Notes under the pieces: model-generated
Databases searched by the model: none
What the model saw: the letters and a program-made list of their open reading frames with translations, nothing else
What the model was told of the DNA's origin: nothing
Program-made: the position numbers and the translations under genes
Shown here: piece by piece, positions 35,701 through 46,717 of the stretch
Layout: each line of letters begins with the position of its first letter
How positions within the stretch are numbered: position 1 is the first letter of the stretch
Source: Massilia sp. PAMC28688
GTDB lineage: Bacteria; Pseudomonadota; Gammaproteobacteria; Burkholderiales; Burkholderiaceae_D
Direction: 5' to 3'
DNA: 64,000 bases
Assembly (NCBI RefSeq): GCF_019443445.1
Contig: NZ_CP080378.1
Span: forward strand, 2,170,001-2,234,000

Positions 35701-37052
35701 GGGATGGGACAGTGTCATACAAAGTCTATGTGAAGCCCGCGCATGAGCGCAAAGATTTAATCGCGGCCCTAGCCGCTAAGCCAGTATGCGGAGAGCAGCA
35801 TACTTTCGATGTATATGAGGGCCAGAGAACCATGCTCCCCGTTGTCAGGCTGCCGCTTGACGTGCCGGTCTACCGCATGGCGAACGCTCGCACACAGACT
35901 GAGCAGCTTGCTTATATCACAGAGAAAAAGACACCGCCGTCTTTCTTTGCAGCAGGCCAGGACAATGAAGAAGCTCAGCAGGCTCAGCACAATATTTTGC
36001 GTGGGTTCGCTAACGCCACAGCCGGCTCTGTCAAGCCAATCATAGAAGAGCTTGAACGCACAAAGCAAACCGAGCCGATCATGATCACGCCATCGGGCGT
36101 GGTTGTGAACGGCAACCGGCGCTTAACGGCGATGCGTGAGCTCTACTCCGAACGCAAGGCCGACTTCCCCAGCTTTGCTGAGGTTGAATGTATGGTGCTC
36201 CCTGCGTTAACAGAGGAGCAGATCGATGATATCGAAACAAGACTTCAGGAACGGCCAGAAACAAAATTGCCTTACAGCTGGATCAACGAAACGTTGAAAA
36301 TCCGCCGGCAGCTCCAACAAAAATCAAAGAAGGAAACTGATATCGCCGATATGCGGCGAAAGACCGTTGGGGACATCCGCAAGGCCCTGATGGCGCTTAC
36401 CTATGCAGAAATTTATCTCAAAGATTGGTGCGGCGCGCCCTGCGATTATCGTCTCGTCGAAAAAGGTGGCGAGCAATTCTTCGCAGATCTGGTGCCTCGG
36501 CTAAAGGGTAAGGATGGGCCGCTTCTCGAAGCAAACTTGCGAATGGCTTGGCTGTTGTTCGACAACAGGGATAGCCTGGGAGGACGTATCTACAACTTCA
36601 ATAAGGTGCTTGGTGAGAAGGCGGAGCAGGTGCTCGCTCAGCTTGCCGAGCGGCTTGATGTCGATGACGAGGTTGGAGGCGGCGAATATCCTGACGTCGA
36701 GACTGAGGAGCTTGAAATTGATCTTGGAGGAGAGATGCAGGATGACTACGCCGCGCTTATTACTCTCTTCGACAATCCTCAGCGCCGGGATGAGGTTTTC
36801 GACGAGCTGAAGGCTGTATGTCAGACTGTCATCGACTCCGGTCAACAGTCCAAAGCGGGCAAAGCTGCTCTTAGAGCGGTTCAGGATGCCAACACTAGGC
36901 TGACAGAAATCGATCTAGCGACGGCCGATCCCGCCACGCATATGGGAATCGATAAGCAGCTCGACGAAATCATTCATCGTGCGACAGCACTGAAGGTGAA
37001 GCTTCAGCTAGTGAAGGACGGTAGCGGGCAAACGATTTCCGACGGCGGCTAA
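35697..37052 (+). CDS. ParB/sulfiredoxin-like nucleotide-binding protein of the defence-like operon
   Basis: 451 residues. A ParB-like domain at ~55-165 carries the nucleotide-binding motif GNRRLTAMREL (139-149) after an EPIMITPSGVVV strand. A long helical C-terminal half (~190-440) includes an acidic stretch near 325-345. In defence systems such domains occur in Dnd and related modules as ATP/CTP-driven switches or DNA nickases. It overlaps the previous stop by 4 bp and ends 2 bp before the helicase start, so it probably works with the helicase. There is no partner ParA and no sign of a partition role. Confidence 0.75.
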   Translation: MRDGTVSYKVYVKPAHERKDLIAALAAKPVCGEQHTFDVYEGQRTMLPVVRLPLDVPVYRMANARTQTEQLAYITEKKTPPSFFAAGQDNEEAQQAQHNILRGFANATAGSVKPIIEELERTKQTEPIMITPSGVVVNGNRRLTAMRELYSERKADFPSFAEVECMVLPALTEEQIDDIETRLQERPETKLPYSWINETLKIRRQLQQKSKKETDIADMRRKTVGDIRKALMALTYAEIYLKDWCGAPCDYRLVEKGGEQFFADLVPRLKGKDGPLLEANLRMAWLLFDNRDSLGGRIYNFNKVLGEKAEQVLAQLAERLDVDDEVGGGEYPDVETEELEIDLGGEMQDDYAALITLFDNPQRRDEVFDELKAVCQTVIDSGQQSKAGKAALRAVQDANTRLTEIDLATADPATHMGIDKQLDEIIHRATALKVKLQLVKDGSGQTISDGG

Positions 37053-37054
37053 TC

Positions 37055-38953
37055 GTGACCGAAAAACCTGTAGTGATTAGTATCACATATCTACCCGCCA
37101 GCTTCGCGGGACGGCTGACGCTCGAAGGCGTGCCAAATACGTCGGTCTGGGAACGGTTACAGCAAGCAGTGCTGAATCTGGGCCTCGACTATCAATCCGG
37201 GCCGGGGACCGTTGAGCTCACCTGGGCCGGGGTCCTGACGCTCATTGGGCAATTCGCAAACCAGCAAAAGTCATTAAATTTCCGCTTTATTCCCGGCGAT
37301 GACAACGCACGTGATCGTATTACGGCCTTCGTGACGCAGTACCGACAGGTTCAGCAGTCCAAGGGCTCATTGAAGCTCTCGACCACTGTGGAGGACATCG
37401 AAGAGCGTCTTGAACAAGTAGGTTTTACTCGTAAGCTAAGGCCGTTTCAGTTGCGCGACTTGCAGCGACTGCTTTCACTCGAAAATGGAGCTAATTTCTC
37501 TGTTCCCGGTGCCGGTAAGACGACCGTGACCTTAGCGCTCCACGTCTTGACGCGAAAACCAGACCATATTCTTCTCATCATCGGGCCGAAGGCATCATTC
37601 CCAGCTTGGCGTGAAGTGGTCGCCGAGTGCATTAGTCCTGATGCTCCCTATGGAAATGCGGAGCCGTTTACCATAATTACAGCGTCCGGCGAACCGCTAC
37701 AGAAGGCCCTTAACTCTGGCAGTACGCGATTCGTCCTCAGCTACGACCTGATGATCCAAAACGCTGAGATTCTGACGAATTTTGCCGCGCAAAAGAAGGT
37801 CCATCTCGTGTTGGACGAGGCGCATAGGATGAAGGCGGGGTTTGGCTCGCAACGAGGTTCTTTGTTATTAAATATCGCTCCGTTGCCAATCAGACGCGAC
37901 ATTTTGACAGGAACGCCGATGCCTCAACAGCCGTCGGACATTCAATCTCAACTTGATTTCTTATGGCCCGGCGCTGGCCTCGGCTTACAGATCGGCCGGG
38001 GTGACTCGCCTCGTCAAGTTCTTGGAGAACTTTACGTTCGGACCACTAAGCAGGATCTCGGGCTACCAAAACCGATCCGCCACTTTCTATCAGTGCCAAT
38101 GGCTGACGGACAGATGGCGCTCTATGGCATCGTGAAGAGCGAGTTCTTGCGCCAGGTGAGCTCGCTCGGCTTGGACGGCAGGTTTGACGCGCCCGCGGCG
38201 CGGAAGTCCGTCATGAGATTGCTCCAACTTTCGTCTAACCCAGTCTTGGCGCTGCGATCGATGGCTGATGACGCAGCCAATCTTGACTCTGGCGTCCTTG
38301 ACCAGGTCATTTCCGAGGGGGCTTCCTTAAAGATGCGCGCAGTCGCTGAAAAGGCACGCGCGCTTGCGAAGGACGGACGAAAGTCCGTCATTTGGACGAT
38401 ATTCACTGACACAATCCACCAGATGGAGCTACTGCTAGCCGATCTCAATCCAGTCAGTTTATATGGTGCTATTCCGACGGGTGAACCGACGGACCCGACT
38501 ACACGCGAAGGAAGAATTCGAAAGTTTCACGTCGATCCTTCGTGCATGGTAATGATTGCAAATCCTGCCGCTGCCGGTGAAGGAATTAGTCTGCACAAGG
38601 TTTGCCACGACGCAATCTACCTCGACCGCAGCTACGTCACGACGCACTATCTTCAGTCGATCGATCGCATTCATCGACTCGGTCTCAAGCAAGACGAAGA
38701 AACGAACATTTATATCTACAGAACCCTTGCACCCATGGGCCTTGGGTGCATTGATCATTCGGTAAGCCACCGTCTCCGTCACAAAATACGGGCAATGCAA
38801 ATCCTGCTCGATGATCCGGATCTTCACGAGATTGCTTACGATGAGGAAAATTCGGAGGACCCGATCGCCTGGGATATCAGTCCAGAGGACGTTCGAGACT
38901 TGATTGAGGTTCTGGAAGGGCGCGCTACTTTTTCGGATGAGGAGAGCGAGTGA
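37055..38953 (+). CDS. SNF2/DEAD-type superfamily 2 helicase
   Basis: 632 residues from a GTG at 37055. An N-terminal ~120-residue region matches nothing I know. The SF2 core follows, with a Walker A of PGAGKTT (151-157), DEAH (255-258), a TGTPMPQQP motif III region near 289-297, and the C-terminal lobe ending in GEGISLHKVCHDAIYLDRS and QSIDRIHRLG (motif VI, ~535-545). The core order is that of SNF2-like translocases, which move on duplex DNA, as in DISARM or type ISP systems. It is the fourth gene, coupled on both sides, and probably supplies the ATP-driven motor. Confidence 0.85.
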   Translation: MTEKPVVISITYLPASFAGRLTLEGVPNTSVWERLQQAVLNLGLDYQSGPGTVELTWAGVLTLIGQFANQQKSLNFRFIPGDDNARDRITAFVTQYRQVQQSKGSLKLSTTVEDIEERLEQVGFTRKLRPFQLRDLQRLLSLENGANFSVPGAGKTTVTLALHVLTRKPDHILLIIGPKASFPAWREVVAECISPDAPYGNAEPFTIITASGEPLQKALNSGSTRFVLSYDLMIQNAEILTNFAAQKKVHLVLDEAHRMKAGFGSQRGSLLLNIAPLPIRRDILTGTPMPQQPSDIQSQLDFLWPGAGLGLQIGRGDSPRQVLGELYVRTTKQDLGLPKPIRHFLSVPMADGQMALYGIVKSEFLRQVSSLGLDGRFDAPAARKSVMRLLQLSSNPVLALRSMADDAANLDSGVLDQVISEGASLKMRAVAEKARALAKDGRKSVIWTIFTDTIHQMELLLADLNPVSLYGAIPTGEPTDPTTREGRIRKFHVDPSCMVMIANPAAAGEGISLHKVCHDAIYLDRSYVTTHYLQSIDRIHRLGLKQDEETNIYIYRTLAPMGLGCIDHSVSHRLRHKIRAMQILLDDPDLHEIAYDEENSEDPIAWDISPEDVRDLIEVLEGRATFSDEESE

Positions 38954-39771
38954 ATTCGCAGCAGGCAATACTGTCTGAATTCCGGATGAGTGCGTTCGTT
39001 GCGCTTCATGGTCTCAGACGTTACTTGCGTGACCATTCTTGCGTCAATGCTGAAGAAGCAGCTCGTTCGCTTAGGCGGTCAGACTCCGACTTTGCCGCAG
39101 TTAACTTCGAAGTTGCACTTCGACTTCACAGTCAGTTTCCGGAAGACATTGATTTTGTCGATCCAGCAACCAGCTTGCGTCGCGGGCTTGGTTTTTTGAT
39201 CGAGAAGCACCAGCCGTGGTGGTCTAGGTTTTTTCCATACGGAAGACAGCGTCTCGCTACCGCGCTCACTCAGGACGAACTGCAGACGTTCCGCTCAGCT
39301 GGATTGTTCGACGAAATGCCCAGTCCTGAAATCGTCCAGTGGTGGGACCGTTTCGCTAACTTGATTCGGGCACTTGAAGATGAGCGATTGGGAGCGCAAG
39401 GACGTTACGCGGAAGGCTTAACCATTAATTACGAGCGAAAGCGACTCGCCTCCCTGGGCATTACTGACGAGCCGCGCTGGACTGCCCTTGACGATAATTC
39501 CGCTGGCTACGACGTGCAATCGTTTGAACAAACCGCATTTGGGCTTAAGAATCAGCTCATAGAAGTGAAGTCGAGCAAGCGGCGTCCACCCCGCATGATT
39601 CTCACAAGAGGTGAGTGGGATGTAGCTCTTCAATACGGCGACAGTTACGTATTCCATCTTTGGACGCTACCATACGAGGAGCTGCTCGTGATGGGCGTTG
39701 CTAACATCAAGGCTCATATTCCTCAAGATAACGGTAGCGGTCGGTGGACCGAAGTCGAGATTAGCTTCTGA
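38950..39771 (+). CDS. DUF3883-like PD-(D/E)XK nuclease-fold protein
   Basis: 273 residues from a GTG that overlaps the helicase stop (GTGA). The C-terminal domain (~155-260) has GYDVQSFEQ (Asp188), then IEVKSSK (Glu205, Lys207), the spacing of a PD-(D/E)XK nuclease core, followed by the DUF3883 tail pattern LTRGEWDVALQYGDSYVFHLW. The N-terminal ~150 residues are helical and unassigned. DUF3883 domains recur at the end of defence proteins and often join helicases. If the BglII-like protein is inactive, this is the likely nuclease. It is the last gene of the operon; no terminator was seen directly after it. Confidence 0.8.
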   Translation: MNSQQAILSEFRMSAFVALHGLRRYLRDHSCVNAEEAARSLRRSDSDFAAVNFEVALRLHSQFPEDIDFVDPATSLRRGLGFLIEKHQPWWSRFFPYGRQRLATALTQDELQTFRSAGLFDEMPSPEIVQWWDRFANLIRALEDERLGAQGRYAEGLTINYERKRLASLGITDEPRWTALDDNSAGYDVQSFEQTAFGLKNQLIEVKSSKRRPPRMILTRGEWDVALQYGDSYVFHLWTLPYEELLVMGVANIKAHIPQDNGSGRWTEVEISF

Positions 39772-40237
39772 CCAGAATTTCATGTGCTGTCACTGACGGA
39801 ACACGCTTTTCTTAAGACGCCTTTGACTATTTGTAGTCCTGCGCGAGCCAGTCCTATATTGAGACAAATTCGACATATATATAATTTTGATGGTTGAAAC
39901 CGGCCAAAGCCCAAACCTGAGAAGGTCCGGTCGAATAGAAAGAACGTAGTCGCCGGGAACTGCCTCTCGCATGAAATCAAAAAACTGATCGAAGCAACCG
40001 TTTTATGCTTTGTTTGGGAGACCAAAGGTCGGTGAGTGTCAAGGTAGCCACCGCCAATTTTATGTTTCGAGGTTTGTTTGTGATTGGCCCACCAATACTG
40101 ACGCATTGAAAGCCCTTGTTTTCGCAACTGGGAATAAACGGGTGTTCCTTACCATTCGTTACGAAAATTTGAGTGTATCAGTTGTTCAATATCTCTTGTT
40201 TACCCATATTGGATTTCTTGGACTAACCAGAAACGAA
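39772..40237. other. low-GC spacer between the defence-like operon and gyrB
   Basis: About 465 bp with visibly lower GC than the core genes that follow. Short open frames on both strands have no ribosome site or family pattern. The change back to high-GC core sequence occurs at the gyrB terminator, which suggests this is the right edge of the acquired segment. No integrase, attachment repeat or tRNA gene is visible here. Confidence 0.5.
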
Positions 40238-40261
40238 AACGCCAACCCTTAGGTTGGCGTT
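40238..40261 (-). terminator. rho-independent terminator of gyrB
   Basis: A perfect 10-bp stem (40238-40247 with 40252-40261) closes a 4-nt loop. On the minus strand it is followed by a T-rich stretch, and it begins about 25 bp after the gyrB stop. On the plus strand it could also stop transcripts from the defence-like operon. Confidence 0.9.
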
Positions 40262-40286
40262 TGTAGTCTCGGCAGGTTGACTGACT

Positions 40287-42842
<2,556 letters not shown>

Positions 42843-42852
42843 TTAGAACGAG

Positions 42853-43959
42853 TTAAATCCGCATCGGCATGACGACGTACTTGAAGTCGGCATTGTCGGG
42901 AATGGAAATCAGGGCCGACGAGTTGGAGTCGCCCAGGGCGATATTCACCTGGTCGCACTTCAGGTTGTTGAGCACGTCGAGCAGGTAGGTGACGTTAAAG
43001 CCAATGTCCACGCTGTCGCCGCCGTAGTCGATTTCCAGTTCTTCCACTGCCTCTTCCTGGTCGGCATTGGTCGAGCTGATCTTCATGCTGCCGGGGGTGA
43101 TGATGCAGCGTACGCCCTTGAACTTGTCGCTGGTCATGATGGCGGCGCGCTGCAACGAGCGCAGCAGCTCATCGCGGCCAATCGTGAAGTCGTTCTTGTA
43201 GCCCTTTGGAATCACGCGCGTGTAGTCGGGGAACTTGCCTTCCACCAGCTTGGACACGAGTTCGATGTCGGCAAAGGTCAGCTTGACCTGCGAGGCGGCA
43301 ATGTCGAGCTGGACGGTTTCGTCGCTTTCTTCAAGCAGGCGCTGCAGTTCAATGATGGTCTTGCGCGGGATAATGACTTCCTGGCGCGTGAATTCCTGTT
43401 CGGTTTCCACCTGGCAGAAGGCGAGGCGGTGGCCGTCGGTGGCCACGGCAATCACGTTGCGGCCATCGAGCACCAGCAGCAGGCCGTTGAGGTAGTAGCG
43501 GATGTCTTGCTGCGCCATCGAGAAATGCACCATGTTGAACAGGTGCTTGAGCGTCTTTTGCGGCAGCGTGACGGTGGCGTTGAAAGTGTCGGCCACGGCC
43601 ACGGTCGGAAACTCTTCCGCCGCCAGCGTCTGCAAGGCAAAGCGCGACTTGCCGGTCTGTACCGTCAGGCGCTTGTTGGCCAGGGTCATGGTCACATCGC
43701 CCGATTCCGGCAGCGCGCGCAGAATGTCGAGCAGCTTGCGGGCGGCCACGGTGGTGCCGGTCACGTCGGCGCCGGAACCAATGCTGGCGTGCGTGGTGAT
43801 CTGCACTTCGGTATCGGTGGACAGGAATGAGACGCTTTCGCCGTCCTTGCGGATGAGGATATTGGCCAGAATCGGCATCGTGTGCCGACGCTCGACAATA
43901 CCGCTCACGATCTGCAGTGGCCGGAGAAGGGTATCTCGGGTGGTTTTGACCAATTGCAT
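42853..43959 (-). CDS. dnaN: DNA polymerase III beta subunit (sliding clamp)
   Basis: 368 residues, the usual length. Three repeated clamp domains are visible, beginning MQLVKTTRDTLLRPLQIVSG, with LPQKTLKHLFNMVHFSMAQQD in domain 2 and the C-terminal KYVVMPMRI, the standard clamp ending that forms part of the partner-binding cleft. The dimeric ring tethers DNA polymerase III and other enzymes to DNA. A GAGG ribosome site lies six bases upstream of the ATG. It follows dnaA by 104 bp, a gap that holds a strong hairpin, and is probably co-transcribed with dnaA at least in part. Confidence 0.98.
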   Translation of the reverse strand: MQLVKTTRDTLLRPLQIVSGIVERRHTMPILANILIRKDGESVSFLSTDTEVQITTHASIGSGADVTGTTVAARKLLDILRALPESGDVTMTLANKRLTVQTGKSRFALQTLAAEEFPTVAVADTFNATVTLPQKTLKHLFNMVHFSMAQQDIRYYLNGLLLVLDGRNVIAVATDGHRLAFCQVETEQEFTRQEVIIPRKTIIELQRLLEESDETVQLDIAASQVKLTFADIELVSKLVEGKFPDYTRVIPKGYKNDFTIGRDELLRSLQRAAIMTSDKFKGVRCIITPGSMKISSTNADQEEAVEELEIDYGGDSVDIGFNVTYLLDVLNNLKCDQVNIALGDSNSSALISIPDNADFKYVVMPMRI

Positions 43960-43995
43960 AGTAATCCTCGGTAAGTTGTCAAAGTTCTATTTTGT

Positions 43996-44019
43996 GAAGG
44001 AAGCGCTTTCGCTTCCTCC
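43996..44019 (-). promoter_or_regulatory. hairpin in the dnaA-dnaN intergenic region
   Basis: Read on the minus strand, a 10-bp stem (one G-T wobble) closes a 4-nt loop of GAAA type between the dnaA stop and the dnaN start. No U-tract follows directly, so it may be an attenuator or a processing or stability site rather than a full terminator. Confidence 0.55.
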
Positions 44020-44063
44020 GTACAATATTGCTGCTAACACTATATTTTGCCAGAAACTAAAAC

Positions 44064-45476
44064 CTAGCCCTTCAATGTTTGTTCCAATACGTGCAGCTCG
44101 TGGTTGCACTCGGGATTCTTGGTGCGGTCGAGGGCAATCTTGCGGACTGCGTGCAGCACGGTGGTGTGGTCGCGCCCGCCGAACAGTTCGCCGATTTCCG
44201 GCAGGCTCTTTTGCGTCAGTTCTTTCGCCAGGTACATGGCAATTTGGCGCGGCCGGGCAATATTGGCGGGGCGGCGCTTGGAATACATGTCGGCCACCTT
44301 GATGCTGAAGAAGTCGGCCACCGTCTTTTGAATGTTTTCCACCGAGATCTGGCGGTTCTGCACCGACAGCAAGTCCTTCAGGGCTTCCTTGACCACGTCG
44401 ATGGTGATGTCCTTGCCGTGGAAACGCGAGTAGGCCAGGATCTTGCGCAGCGCGCCTTCGAGTTCGCGCACGTTCGAGCGCAGGTGCTTGGCCACGAAGA
44501 AGGCCACGTCGTCCGAGAAGGTCACGCCTTCGGACTGGGCTTTCTTGAGCAAGATGGCCACGCGCATTTCCAGCTCGGGCGGCTCAATCGCCACCGTCAG
44601 GCCGGAATCGAAGCGCGAGATCAGGCGGTCGTCCATGCCCGTGATTTCTTTGGGATAGGTATCGCTGGTGATGATGATCTGTTTCTTGGCGGCGATCAGC
44701 GCTTCAAACGCGTAGAAGAATTCTTCCTGCGTGCGGCTCTTGCCGCCAAAGAATTGAATATCGTCGATCAGCAGCATGTCGAGCGAATGGTAGTAATGCT
44801 TGAAATCGTCGAAACCTTTGCGCTGGTACGCGGTCACAACGTCACGCACATACTGTTCTGCGTGGATGTAGCGGATGCGCGCGCCCGGCTGGTCGGCCAT
44901 GACCTGGTTGCCAATGGCGTGGATCAGGTGGGTCTTGCCCAGGCCCACGCCGCCATAGAAAAACAGCGGGTTATAGGACACGCCCGGGTTGTTGGCCACC
45001 TGGATGGCGGCTGCACGTGCCAGCTGGTTGGCCTTACCGGTCACAAAACTGTCAAAGGTCAGCTCGGTGTTAACGCGGCTTTGCTCGCGCCGCGGCGGGC
45101 TGCCCACGTTGAACATTTCCGGGGTGCCGGGCTGGCCGTCCTGCACATTGGCATTCCCGCTGCGGTCGATGGTGCCGGGCGTGGGGCCATCGTTGGGCGC
45201 GGGGTGGGGTGCCACGGGCTTTTTCGGCAGGTTGTTCTTGGGGTCGAGCACGAACTGCACTTCCGTCGGCTGCTCCCAGAACTGGCACGCCAGTTCGGTA
45301 ATGCGGGTGGCAAACTGCGTCTTGACCCAGTCCAGCTTGAAGCGATTAGGCGCCGCAATGCGCAGCTTGCCGTCCTCGTAATCGAGGGCGACGAGCGGTT
45401 TGATCCACGCACTGAATTGTTGCGGTGTCAGTTCCAGTTCCAACTGCGCGGAACAGGTCTGCCAAAAATTTTCCAT
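44064..45476 (-). CDS. dnaA: chromosomal replication initiator protein DnaA
   Basis: 470 residues from the ATG at 45476 ([20 protein letters not shown]). Domain I (~1-80) is followed by a Pro/Gly-rich domain II linker (~85-135), the AAA+ domain III with Walker [10 protein letters not shown] (175-183) and LLIDDIQFF (Walker B), and domain IV with the DnaA-box reading helix ending in [18 protein letters not shown]-bound DnaA opens oriC. It is divergent from rpmH, with a DnaA box in its own promoter region, consistent with autoregulation. Confidence 0.98.
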   Translation of the reverse strand: MENFWQTCSAQLELELTPQQFSAWIKPLVALDYEDGKLRIAAPNRFKLDWVKTQFATRITELACQFWEQPTEVQFVLDPKNNLPKKPVAPHPAPNDGPTPGTIDRSGNANVQDGQPGTPEMFNVGSPPRREQSRVNTELTFDSFVTGKANQLARAAAIQVANNPGVSYNPLFFYGGVGLGKTHLIHAIGNQVMADQPGARIRYIHAEQYVRDVVTAYQRKGFDDFKHYYHSLDMLLIDDIQFFGGKSRTQEEFFYAFEALIAAKKQIIITSDTYPKEITGMDDRLISRFDSGLTVAIEPPELEMRVAILLKKAQSEGVTFSDDVAFFVAKHLRSNVRELEGALRKILAYSRFHGKDITIDVVKEALKDLLSVQNRQISVENIQKTVADFFSIKVADMYSKRRPANIARPRQIAMYLAKELTQKSLPEIGELFGGRDHTTVLHAVRKIALDRTKNPECNHELHVLEQTLKG

Positions 45477-45545
45477 GAATCGTCTTGCCTGAATAAGGTG
45501 TGGAGGGGCGGTCCGATGATAGCGATGCGCCACACGTAACACGCT

Positions 45546-45576
45546 ATTCTACCCGCTGCAGACAAAGTTATCCACA
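45546..45576 (-). promoter_or_regulatory. dnaA promoter with overlapping DnaA box
   Basis: A -10-like TAGAAT (minus strand, 45546-45551) lies about 70 bp upstream of the dnaA start. A perfect DnaA box TTATCCACA (45568-45576, written on the plus strand) covers the position of the -35 element at 17-bp spacing. Bound DnaA would block RNA polymerase, the usual autoregulation arrangement. Confidence 0.6.
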
Positions 45577-45718
45577 GGCACGCCGCTAATTTGCGTGCCC
45601 GCGACGGCCGGGCTGGCAATGTTGGCGGCTTGTTATTTTGTGTGGTGGCATCTTCCCGCGCGGCCTGCGGCGCGGGAACCCGCATACAACGGCAGGATCG
45701 CGAAAACCGCCGCCAACC

Positions 45719-45748
45719 TTGACAGCGAACACTGAAATCGTGTCTAAT
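45719..45748 (+). promoter_or_regulatory. sigma-70 promoter for the rpmH-rnpA operon
   Basis: A consensus -35 TTGACA (45719-45724) and a -10 TCTAAT (45743-45748) are separated by 18 bp, about 130 bp upstream of rpmH and facing it. Confidence 0.6.
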
Positions 45749-45879
45749 TCAGGGTTCCCCGCCCGTACTCCGTGCAAACGAGCCATTATCTGGCTAGTTG
45801 GTTTGGCTTAGCGGGTAAAAAAGACTGACGGGATGTCAGACCCGATTTTGCATTTTTATTTGCTTTAAGCGAGACCACC

Positions 45880-46014
45880 ATGAAACGTACTTACCAACCT
45901 TCCGTCGTTCGTCGCAAGCGCACGCACGGCTTCCGCGCACGTATGGCTACCCGTGGCGGTCGCGATGTGCTCAACGCACGCCGCGCCAAGGGTCGCAAGC
46001 GCCTGGCTGTATAA
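45880..46014 (+). CDS. rpmH: 50S ribosomal protein L34
   Basis: 44 residues, the full family length and highly basic: it opens [18 protein letters not shown] and ends in [10 protein letters not shown]. It is a structural component of the large ribosomal subunit. It is the first gene of the conserved rpmH-rnpA-yidD-yidC-mnmE run, 31 bp before rnpA. Confidence 0.98.
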   Translation: MKRTYQPSVVRRKRTHGFRARMATRGGRDVLNARRAKGRKRLAV

Positions 46015-46045
46015 GTCCGGCACTGACTGCCAAACTGCGTTGGCT

Positions 46046-46438
46046 ATGACTGGCGAAGGTTCACACGACTTCGCGCGCGTTCGGCGTATCGTTAAAACGG
46101 ATGAATTTTCATCCGTTTTTCGTTTGCGGCCTGCCCAAAAAACGGCGCACTTCGTGCTCTACACACGCTCCAATGAATTGCCGCATGCGCGGCTGGGCGT
46201 CGTGGTAGCCAAGCGCTTTGCGCCGCGCGCCGTCACGCGCAATACGATCAAGCGCGTCACGCGCGAACTGTTCCGCATGGCGCAGCTGCCCGCCGTGGAC
46301 TGCATCGTGCGCCTGGCGCGCCCGGTCAACAGCAAGCAGGGCCCGGCCACCAATGCCGCGCTCAAGGCCATCCTGCGCGCCGAGATCGACAAACTGTTTT
46401 CCATTCCGGCACTGCGCGTGCCGAAAGCGGCGCCATGA
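46046..46438 (+). CDS. rnpA: ribonuclease P protein component
   Basis: 130 residues from the ATG at 46046; the frame is open further upstream only through rpmH. It opens [17 protein letters not shown], has the central cleft strand and the basic family signature ([19 protein letters not shown] and [10 protein letters not shown], near 55-85). It is the protein subunit that helps the catalytic RNA remove 5' leaders from pre-tRNAs. Its stop overlaps the start of yidD in an ATGA. The C-terminus after residue ~118 is short and unconserved. Confidence 0.97.
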   Translation: MTGEGSHDFARVRRIVKTDEFSSVFRLRPAQKTAHFVLYTRSNELPHARLGVVVAKRFAPRAVTRNTIKRVTRELFRMAQLPAVDCIVRLARPVNSKQGPATNAALKAILRAEIDKLFSIPALRVPKAAP

Positions 46439-46707
46439 GCCGCCTCCTGGTGTGGATCCTGCGCGGCTACCAGCTCGCGATCTCGCCCATGCTGGGCCAG
46501 AATTGCCGCTTTTACCCGAGCTGCTCGCAGTACGCCATCGAAGCGCTGCGCGCCCATGGCGCCGGCCGCGGCAGCTGGCTGGCAGCGCGCCGCGTGTGCC
46601 GCTGCCACCCGTGGACCGATGGCGGCCACGATCCCGTGCCGCCTGCGCGCAACAAGCATTCCGATCCCGATTCATCTACAGCCGCTCGCGGTTGCCACCA
46701 CTCTTAA
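46435..46707 (+). CDS. yidD: membrane protein insertion efficiency factor YidD
   Basis: 90 residues. The family core is [23 protein letters not shown] split as [13 protein letters not shown] and [16 protein letters not shown], with the three conserved Cys (NC, SC and the later CRCHPW). A hydrophobic N-terminus associates with the inner membrane. It assists Sec/YidC-dependent insertion. It is coupled to rnpA by a 4-bp overlap and lies 10 bp before yidC. The unconserved tail after GGHDPVPP is normal for the family. Confidence 0.95.
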   Translation: MSRLLVWILRGYQLAISPMLGQNCRFYPSCSQYAIEALRAHGAGRGSWLAARRVCRCHPWTDGGHDPVPPARNKHSDPDSSTAARGCHHS

Positions 46708-46717
46708 GCAAACCTCA

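Larger units (their letters stand above)
45477..45879. other. dnaA-rpmH intergenic region, possible part of oriC
   Basis: 403 bp between divergent dnaA and rpmH, the usual place for the origin or dnaA regulatory region in betaproteobacteria. It holds one perfect DnaA box (45568-45576), candidate promoters for both genes, and T-rich stretches near 45850-45866. Only one consensus box was found by eye, which is few for a functional oriC; diverged boxes may have been missed, or the origin may lie elsewhere. Confidence 0.5.

Noticed and set aside
34358..39771. DISARM, BREX or Dnd system
   Set aside because: Marker genes (drmA/drmB, brxC/pglZ, dndA-E) are absent; only the methyltransferase, SNF2 and ParB-like themes are shared.
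39780..40127. 115-codon open frame on the minus strand next to the defence-like operon
   Set aside because: No ribosome site or recognisable pattern; the region looks like non-coding low-GC spacer.
44079..45539. Long open frame (486 codons) antisense to dnaA
   Set aside because: It mirrors dnaA codon structure in high-GC DNA, has no ribosome site or family pattern, and dnaA itself is certain.
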